DNA from: Amanita rubescens
Lineage: Eukaryota; Basidiomycota; Agaricomycetes; Agaricales; Amanitaceae
Assembly (NCBI GenBank): GCA_015039365.1
Contig: WION01000007.1
Coordinates: 620,001 to 684,000, forward strand
Reading direction: 5' to 3'
Length of the DNA: 64,000 bases
Below are positions 56,674 to 64,000 of the stretch, piece after piece (position 1 is the first letter of the stretch; each line of letters begins with the position of its first letter). A program made the translations under genes and the position numbers. Under the pieces are notes generated by a model. It saw nothing but the letters and a program-made list of their open reading frames with translations, ran no database searches and had not been told where the DNA came from.

Positions 56674-59067
56674 ATGAGCCTCCCTTCCTGGGCCGTCTAT
56701 AATAGCCTGCCTTCATCTCCTGTCTCGTCCTCATCGTCTTCCTTCGTCCTTGGCGCCCACTGCTCGCAGTCACCTTCTGTAACTCCTACCCAGGCACGAA
56801 TGGCAGCCGCCGCACCAGTTATCTCTCCGGCACACCCTCCTCTCGGGACGCTCATCGATGGCGGTGCTTTCGAACTTGTCGAGGTCCTTGGAGTCGGCGG
56901 TTATGGCGTCGTATACCGCGCGGTCGACGTGCGAACACCATACCCTCAGTCCTACGCCGTCAAATGTCTCTTGCACTCGTCTAGGTCATCTCATAGCCGG
57001 AAGAATCACCACATTCGCGAGATTGCCCTTCACCAGATTGCGTCTGGTCACCAAGGAGTCGTTACCCTTCACAAAGTCGTCCAAGATTACGACTATACCT
57101 ACATCATCATGGATTACGCGCCCGACCACGACCTTTTCACGCAAATCCTGAATAATCGACGATATCTCGGCGACGATATCATCATCAAACATATATTCCT
57201 GCAACTGTTAGATGCGGTAGAATATATCCACTCGTTGGGCATTTACCACCGAGACTTGAAGCCAGAGAACATTCTTTGCTTCGACAACTGGCTATCGTGT
57301 TGCGATTACGGATTTTGGTCTAGCCACCACGGACAAAACTAGTTCCGAGTTCAAGACAGGTAGCGTATATCACATGAGTCCTGGTATGTGCTTAGCTTTC
57401 GTCGCTCTTGAATAAAGACTTACGCCTTTTCAACAGAATGTCAAGGTGGAGAGTTTGCACCCACTGGCATCTACTCTCCGCGCTTTAACGACATTTGGTC
57501 TCTTGGCGTCATCCTGCTTAACCTGGCAACAGGTCGCAATCCCTGGAAATCAGCTACGTCCGCCGACCCCACGTTCCAGGCCTACTTGCAGGATCCTCTT
57601 AACTTTTTGCCGAACGTTCTCCCCATTTCTCCCGAACTCAACGACATTCTGGTACGTGTGCTAGACGTAGATTGGCCCAGGCGCTTGACGCTTCGTCAAT
57701 TCCGTCGTGCTATCGAGAACTTGGATAGTTTCTACGCCGATGGCGTCGTCTTTGAGGGCAGTCTTGCCAGGTGCCCTTGGGAGGCGGGTATTGATCTCAA
57801 CTTGAGCGACGAGCCTTCAGTCGGGAAGGTTGATTTGCCTCGTCGTGCGATGTCTGCGGGAGAGAGCTTCGGATTCAAATCTCGCTGGAGCGATGATACA
57901 GATGAGTCGGACATCGTGTTTACGGAGGCGGCAGCCGCGCAAGACGCTCTGCGCCATGGTCCTTGGTCGCCAATGGTCGATACACCTGACCCTGGTAGGC
58001 GAACTTGGCTGGCCGAAACACTTGGGCTTTCAAAGTACCAGGAAGACCGTTCCTACAGCTACGGGGAATGGACGCCTTCGATAACACATTCTCCGCCCTC
58101 ACCCTATTTATCAGACTCTTCCGTCCCTACGACACCGGAAAACACCAGCAGGATAATCGGTATCGTTGAAGGGAAATCCAAGCCTGCTTTGCGCCACAAG
58201 TTGACCATTGATACGGCCTTGGTGTCGAAGCCGCGCTACTACGATTCCAGCGATGTGACTAGCTTTGAAACGGTTGATGGAGTATCACCCACCAGCTCGT
58301 CCGCGATGCACACTGCTGTTGAACAAGTCTCCTACCCATCTTCATTTACGATGGCAAGCTCTAGAGGTTCAGACATTTTCCTCCAGTCACCTGAATCAAT
58401 CGACCTCGGCAGCATCGACATCAAAGATATAGGGCCTGGTGTTCCTTGGAACTTTTCAAGGGTAGAGCCAGGTAGCAGCAACTGCGGCTGCAGTGGCAGA
58501 AGTAACTTTTGCGTCGCGCTATCCTTCAACCCAGGAATCCTACGACTTCCGTCTCCAGCTCTGTGGGAGCGTATCCAGACTACGTCTTGTCGTCGCCGCG
58601 GGACTACTTCACCTGGTCGGGTTTTTACGAGCGCAAGGTCAGCGATGGGGGTGGTGGGAGAAGTTCTGGGGAGCCATACGATCTTGGCGCTCGCCAGGCA
58701 AGTTGGAGCACACGAAAGGGAAGGCGGGTCACTTCACCAGACGGTAGATCTTTCAATCCATTTGCGCGGATGGGATCGAGGTCGCCAAGTCAGAGGCCCA
58801 CATCCACAGAGGTCGCACGACCGGAAAACATCAGAACCCCTCGTATTCTCGAAGCTACGGCATCGGGAAGACCACGGCAAGGGCACATTGCGACGTCGGC
58901 TCGACAGTTACCTCCACCCTCAGAATGCTCAGTCGCCGCCTGCCCAAGCAGATTCTCGAGACGCGTTTCCAGAAGCACCGCCTGCTGCATTACAGCAAGA
59001 CAGACGCTCGGCGAAACCGTGGTTTCTCCCATCCCTGTTTTGTCTCAATCAACATCCTCAGCGATGA
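56674..59067 (+). CDS. Ran1/Ksp1-type Ser/Thr protein kinase with single-base breaks
   Basis: Exon 1 56674-57383, exon 2 57437 onward. After a Ser-rich leader the kinase domain begins FELVEVLGVGGYGVVY (Gly loop), with YAVKCLLH (Lys), YIIMDYAPDHDLF, and YHRDLKPENIL. The literal frame then stops after HGQN. Removing T at 57289 (GACAAC[T]GGCT) restores FDNGYRVAITDFGLATTDK, GSVYHMSPECQGG and WSLGVILLNLATGRNPW with correct intron phase. The family controls meiosis/nutrient responses. In the low-complexity tail, extra A at 58470 and 58557 and probably 58906, each in C[A]G, connect EVTFASRYPSTQESYDF, YPDYVLSSPRDYFTWSGF and NAQSPPAQADSRDAFPEA. The tail end is uncertain: stop 59067, about 59071 or 59198. 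Confidence 0.83.
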
Positions 59068-59475
59068 CTAAAATCAAAAACCATTTCTTTTCGCCATTCG
59101 CCAATCAGCAAAAACAAAATCCTGCTCGTTTATTGACGATCAGCTCTTCAAGTAGTACGCCGGTTGTACCGTTGGGGTTCGTTTCTTTATTACCTTAGAG
59201 GAATTTGGTTAGTGTAAACTAGTGAATCGTCTTTATATTCAAATATGAATATACCCTTTAAACATTACTTTGATCGATAATCGATGATGAGGGACCATTA
59301 CCAGTGAATTTCATTGATGGGAGTTCAGCCGCAGGCGGGGTTTTGTTTAATTTACAAGGTTCAGCCAAACACCGTCGCGTCGTCGTCCGAACGGTGAGCA
59401 CGAACCCGCTACTAACGAACCAGGTTCTCACTGAACGGATACGCAGTTTATCTAGAGCAGTTGAAGCACTTTACA

Positions 59476-59894
59476 ATGACAAATTCTACGACTGCATCTC
59501 AGGACGAACTCAAGGCCCACCGCGTACCGCTTTCGTGGAGAGATGGATGCTCTGCGTTTGTATCCTCTACTTCACTACAAACGAGTCTCCGGCTGATTCG
59601 TGTTCTGCAAAACATTGACAGTTTCCTCCTTCCACTAAATGTGTGTCGCAAGAAGACCTCTTACCTACCATGGGAGTGTGAACATGAACGCCACACCTAT
59701 GAAAAGTGTGTATATATTTTTCTAGTGACCAGTTCCATGATAGTAATGCTATGATCCTAGGTGCCAGTATGACGAGTGAGTTTTGAATTGCGCAATCATT
59801 ATCTTCTCTATGTAATGATCTGCACAGCTATATACGCCGCATGCAGGCATTGGTGAAACAGAAGCAAGCTGCTGCAGAGTCACTAGAAGAGTAG
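59476..59894 (+). CDS. NDUFB7: Mitochondrial complex I subunit NDUFB7 (B18)
   Basis: Exons 59476-59555, 59622-59705, 59761-59775 and 59828-59894 join to 246 nt (81 aa). The twin CX9C signature is present: C in SWRDGCSAFLLPLNVCRKK, then LPWECEHERHTYEKCQYDDY, followed by RRMQALVKQKQAAAE. This matches the B18 subunit, an intermembrane-space-facing accessory subunit of NADH:ubiquinone oxidoreductase. Exon 3 is only 15 nt, so the gene is easily missed by ORF scanning. It lies in what otherwise looks like the gap between the kinase and Atg11. Frame intact. Confidence 0.9.
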
Positions 59895-59977
59895 AGGGCT
59901 ATACGACTATCTCCATAGAGTACGTAGTAGGAACCGCCCATTAATCATAGCAGCGTTTGCCCAATATGTAGAAATTC

Positions 59978-59991
59978 TAGGGTTAGGGTTT
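59978..59991. promoter_or_regulatory. Telo-box-like motif upstream of ATG11
   Basis: TAGGGTTAGGGTTT (reverse AAACCCTAACCCTA) lies about 105 bp before the ATG11 start. Such interstitial telomere-like boxes occur in fungal and plant promoters; function here is inferred. Confidence 0.35.
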
Positions 59992-60096
59992 CTAATCATG
60001 GTCGGTAAGCGCTGCTTGCCATAGTCGGCATGTCGCCTCCAATTCGCCAAATCCATTCATTTCTTACTTACTCCTCCTACGTAAAATCACCTTGCA

Positions 60097-63000
60097 ATGT
60101 TGAAGTTATGTCGCGCGGAGGATGGAGAACTGTTCCAGGTTCGTTATATACTGCTCTGGACTCGTGGTTCTCATACTTAAGACTTGCGTTAGGTCAATGC
60201 TACGCTTCGAGACATCGAACGGTAGCTCTTTGCATTCCTTATCCTGTGAATCGCGGCTAAATGCAGCGCATGATTAGGACCGGGAGTCTCGAGACGTTTT
60301 TACACCAAGAAACCAATGTTGACCCCAACGCCGCGCTCGCTTTTCTGTCCGACGGTAGACGGCTAACGAATGGGAATATCCGTGAGCTTGCTGGCATGCC
60401 GGATCAGGTTGGAACCCTATTCTCGTCTCTAGGGCACATTTGAATCTCCTATCTGTCTTTAGACCATCTACGTTTACAACAAGAATTATATTGATGAAAA
60501 TTATGATGAAGTCTTGCGGCAACTTCGTGTTATACCTCCGCTTCAGCCACCAATTGAAGGTAGTTTGCGATACTCCAGTCAATCAATTCATCTTTTGAAA
60601 TTTGCTTAGACAATATTGCTGCAACCCCGCCCTTTCGCCCTGCCCAACTGGCAACGTCTGCCCTTCGAACTGCGCATCTCCACCATGACCATCTGAATAA
60701 ATTATATGAATCACTGCAACGCCAATACGATGCCATGCATGTGGCTACCTTGAGCCTCGATCGTCATGTTCTGACAATAGCTGAAACCTTCAACTCCGTC
60801 GCTGAGACGTCGAAGGTTGAGCTCGAAAGACAGGCCATCCTACTCTCTGGGGTGCAAGCTGATTTGAACCTTATTCGAAAGGTCAAGGTACACTCCGAGT
60901 TCCTTTCTCCTAACGTCCGAAAGGCTATTGAGGTAGGGGGTGAATCTCGGACTTTGGGAGACTACGTTTCAGTAGTAAAGATGAAACAAGTGGCAGAAAC
61001 CTGTGCACGGACTCATGGTACGTTCAAGAATCCTTGCCTCGCCAATTTGATGTGATACTCGTTATAGAGGATCTCAAACTGCGCTTTACTCAAGTGGAGC
61101 AAAAAGTTCGACAATTATCGGAGGGTGCCAGCTATGTGCGCTCTATCGTCGCTAACCACGAGTGAGTGAATGAAGAGTAGCAGTTGCCTCGATCGTTGAA
61201 TAGGCGGTAGTCTTCTAGAAGACGCAAACGTGTGCCGGAGAAGAGCGCAAGATATATTTGATAGAGTGACAGATAGAGTTGCGATCATTCAAGGTATGTG
61301 TGAATTGATCCTTGGCTGTACTTGCTGAACTGGTTCGTAGGAGGACCTTCCCCCGAGACGGACGGTATCCCACAGGGTAGGTAAATTCGCCCCTGTTTCC
61401 TATTGTATTCATTTTTGTTCCAGAGCTTCGCCAATGCGATACTTCTCTTCGAAATGAACTGCAGTACATGACGGAAGTTAAGGTGAGATGTGCAATACTT
61501 TTGGGGTTGCTCTATCATAACTATCGTGTCCTTAGAATGCTCTCATAGAGCAGTGTATTGGCGTTCTGAGAAGAGTGGGCCATCTGAACGGCGAGGTCGT
61601 CCAGATACCTCCTGCCTTGGTGAACCTCCAAGCTAGTTTTCGGGGAAAGAATAGCTTCTTGCATATTCAGCGGTTGCATAACATGTTATACGCGTATGGA
61701 GCTACCGTTGTTGAAATTGTGAGGCGTAAAGAATTTTGTAAGAACATTTCTGGGTCGATATTACTTTTCGTTGATTCATACCCTCCAAGCACGATTCTTT
61801 TACCACCGGGCGCAGAGTATTTTGGAAGTAATGGCGAAACTTTCGTAAGTACCTCGGTCCGTTGGTTCTGCCTTTGTGAACTCGTGGATTAGTGCAAGCG
61901 AACGGAAGAAGCGCCAACTGTATCGTGGCGAGGTACACGGCCAGCTTCCATTTGATACTCCGGGAATGGATGATCCCGTACCGGCTATTGACTTCTCACC
62001 CACGGGCAATCCAGACTCTCCCTATTCACTTGAGCGTGAAGATGTACAAGGTATGCACTGCAGCATTTCGTGCTTGTTATCAATTCTCTGAGCTCATGTG
62101 GTGCTCATATTAGGCCTTCTACGCATCTTTGATGACCTTGCGGAATATGCAAACCAAGATTCAATGGCACTCAAGGCGGTGAGCGAATGTCGGGGTGCTT
62201 TGAATAAGCTTGTGAGCAAGATGGATAGCCTTGAGCCAAGCTTTGATAAAATTGCCGAACGCTCATGCAAGTGTCAAGTTACATTTTTCTCAGAGATGAC
62301 TAATGCTTCGAACAGTGCTATCCGCTTCGAGACTATCCTCATCTCGCAAACGTTGTAAGCATCTATGTAGATGTATCACAGACATGCTTTTCTCATTAAT
62401 TTTAGCATTGGAGGTGGAGGAGCAAATGTTTCAGGAACTTGTCGAACAGCTTCGAATCGCTCAAGAGACCAACTCCCATCAGGAATCCATCTTTCAGGCA
62501 GAGCGCCTTAGCATGCAAGCAGAGATACAGAGGTTAAAGACTGAGATGAAGAACGCTGAGGCATCTGCTTCTTCGGGGCATGAACACGCCGATCGCTTGG
62601 AAAGAGAGCTGCACCAAGCTCGGTCCCAGACGGAGGCTGACTCAACAGCGCGGAAGATCGTGGAGGAGAGAAATGCGGATTTGGCCAAGGATCTGGAGAG
62701 TCAGGGCCAAGAACTTGCTAGGGCCCTTGCGGATGCCACTGAATTGGCGAGTACCGCTGAAATGTTGAAACAAGAGTTGAAACGAGCGAAGGCAGAGGCA
62801 GAGGAAGTGAAGGTTTTGGAAAAGAGGAACGAAGAGAAGGTTCAGGCGCTGTGTGATATACAAGCGAAGCATTTGAGGGAATTGGAAGAAGCCCGTGCCA
62901 GAGGAGAGAACTTGGAAGCCCAAATTAAGGCCGCAAGGTCGGAAAGCGAAGAAGTGCACACGGCGTTACGGGAAGCGAGGTCGGATAAGGAACGATTGCT

Positions 63001-64000
63001 CAGAGTCCAGGCGTCAGAGCATGACAGGATCATCCGGGATCACATTGCCGAGGCAGACGGTGACCGAGCGGTTTTAGAGCGGCAATTCCATGAACTCAAG
63101 GCATTGAACGAGCTTACCGAGCGGCAGGTCAAAGACTTCAAGGCCGATATTGAAATTGCAAATTCTGATGCAGTTGGACTGAGGGAGGAGCTACAGCGTG
63201 TAGAGCATGAGCTCAGAGATGCCAGGCACATGGAGCAGTTGCTACGGGAGGATTTGAGGACCGGACAGCTGTCGCAGGCGACGTTCGAGCAACGTCTTGA
63301 AGAGAGCGACCGACTGATTGCGCAAATTTTGAACGTTGCCATTCAGTTCAGGGACACGCATGTGAAGGCGCTTCGGGCCGCTCAAGTGATGGTTATACCT
63401 CCTGGGTCATCTAAAAGTCATTCTCAACCCAATCAACAAGGTGCAAACGGCAGCCCACCTCGTGCAGATTCCCCCGCTGCGTTGTTCACCTCGCTGCGGC
63501 ACAGCACAATGATCACTGAGGCCCTGCACGGTGCCTTGGACGAACTGCCTTCGATCGATCCATCTGATCCCACTATCGCTCTAGAAGCTCTACGGAGCTT
63601 TGACCATGACCAATTCCTCGAGGCAATCGGCAAAGCCGCTAGTACCATACGGAAGTGGCAAAGACAATGCCGAGATTACCGAGAGAAGGCAAAGGGCAAG
63701 ATTTCATTCAGAAATTTCGCTAAAGGTGATCTTGCGCTCTTTCTCCCTACCAGAAACTCCATAAGCAAACCCTGGGCTGCATTTAATGGTAAGTGTTGTG
63801 TTTTGCTCTATCCATTTCCCTGCAATGTGCTTATGTCCAATGTTTTTCCTTCGCCCTCAGTTTCATTCCCGCATTACTTCCTACAAGTGACAGGTCACCT
63901 GGCAGAGCAACTGAAAACGCGAGAATGGATTGTTGCTCGAATAACATCCATAACGGAGCGTATCGTTAACCAACAGGTATGCCATTTGATTTGCGAAGGT
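60097..64000 (+). CDS. ATG11: Autophagy scaffold Atg11, 3' end outside window
   Basis: Starts MLKLCRAEDGELFQ|VNATLRDIER (exons 60097-60138, 60193-60221, 60278-60407, 60463 onward). The N-terminal region has SLETFLHQETNVDP, LTNGNIRELAG and TIYVYNKNYIDENYDEVLRQ; the middle has PFDTPGMDDPVP; ~400 residues of coiled coil follow (from ALEVEEQMFQELVEQL-like sequence at 62.4 kb). The conserved C-terminal Atg11 domain begins KISFRNFAKGDLALFLPTRN, KPWAAFNVSFPHYFLQ and LKTREWIVARITSITER; the window ends within the intron after VNQQ. Atg11 recruits receptors and Atg proteins for selective autophagy. The intron 62267-62315 uses GC-AG (GCAAGT donor). All checked junctions keep frame; no single-base breaks. 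Confidence 0.9.
62267..62315 (+). other. GC-AG intron in ATG11
   Basis: Donor GCAAGT, branch-like GACTAAT, acceptor AACAG; 49 nt. It joins AERS to LLSASRLSSS in frame and leads to a 39-nt exon (62316-62354). Confidence 0.7.

Overview
The window is nuclear DNA of a filamentous basidiomycete, most likely an Agaricomycete. Genes are dense, introns are numerous and mostly 48-60 nt (GT-AG, occasionally GC-AG), micro-exons of 11-18 nt occur, and gene content is typical of mushrooms: a Rud3-type golgin, Atg11, fungal ABCC transporter, acid-sphingomyelinase-like enzyme, histone H2A ending in SQEV, Rpc31. No prokaryotic features, rRNA, tRNA, CRISPR or intact transposon were seen. Gene models were built by hand-joining exons so that splice phase and length closed; product names come from remembered family motifs, not from a search.

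Layout: (1) 1-0.6 kb, 3' part missing of a secreted protein (-). (2) 2.6-6.0 kb, UBE3D-like E3 ligase and a conserved 555-aa fungal protein (-). (3) 6.7-10.7 kb, 22-exon membrane/WD40 protein (+). (4) 11.9-15.8 kb, prenyltransferase alpha subunit (-), mRNA-export factor ALY/Yra1 (-), Pol III subunit Rpc31 (+). (5) 17.2-21.4 kb, golgin (-) and F-box protein (+) whose start codons face or overlap each other. (6) 22.9-28.8 kb, tRNA dihydrouridine synthase (-), polyol dehydrogenase (-) and short-chain dehydrogenase (+), the last two divergent from a 143-bp gap. (7) 31.5-33.7 kb, malic enzyme (+). (8) 34.1-43.7 kb, ABCC transporter and sphingomyelinase-like phosphodiesterase (-). (9) 44.8-47.2 kb, multi-RRM protein (-). 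(10) 48.0-50.3 kb, divergent H2A/H2B pair followed by a decayed partial H2B duplicate. (11) 51.0-54.8 kb, flavin oxidoreductase and TFIIE-alpha (-). (12) 56.7-64 kb, Ran1-type kinase, complex I subunit NDUFB7 and Atg11, open at the window end (+).

The most striking signal is not a gene. In eight conserved genes the reading frame is broken by single extra bases, and 18 such sites can be explained by the same change: one A or T lying between a C and a G in the coding strand (C[A/T]G where CG would restore frame). Skipping that one base restores frame, family motifs and splice phase exactly (RPC31, ALY, F-box, DUS1, ADH, SDR, H2B, kinase). About 15 kb of CDS in neighbouring genes (UBE3D, WD40, FNTA, golgin, malic enzyme, OYE, H2A, NDUFB7, Atg11 and others) has no such break. 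Either transcripts are corrected at these positions by an undescribed single-nucleotide removal process, or the consensus carries a sequence-context-specific error at CpG. RNA reads would decide.
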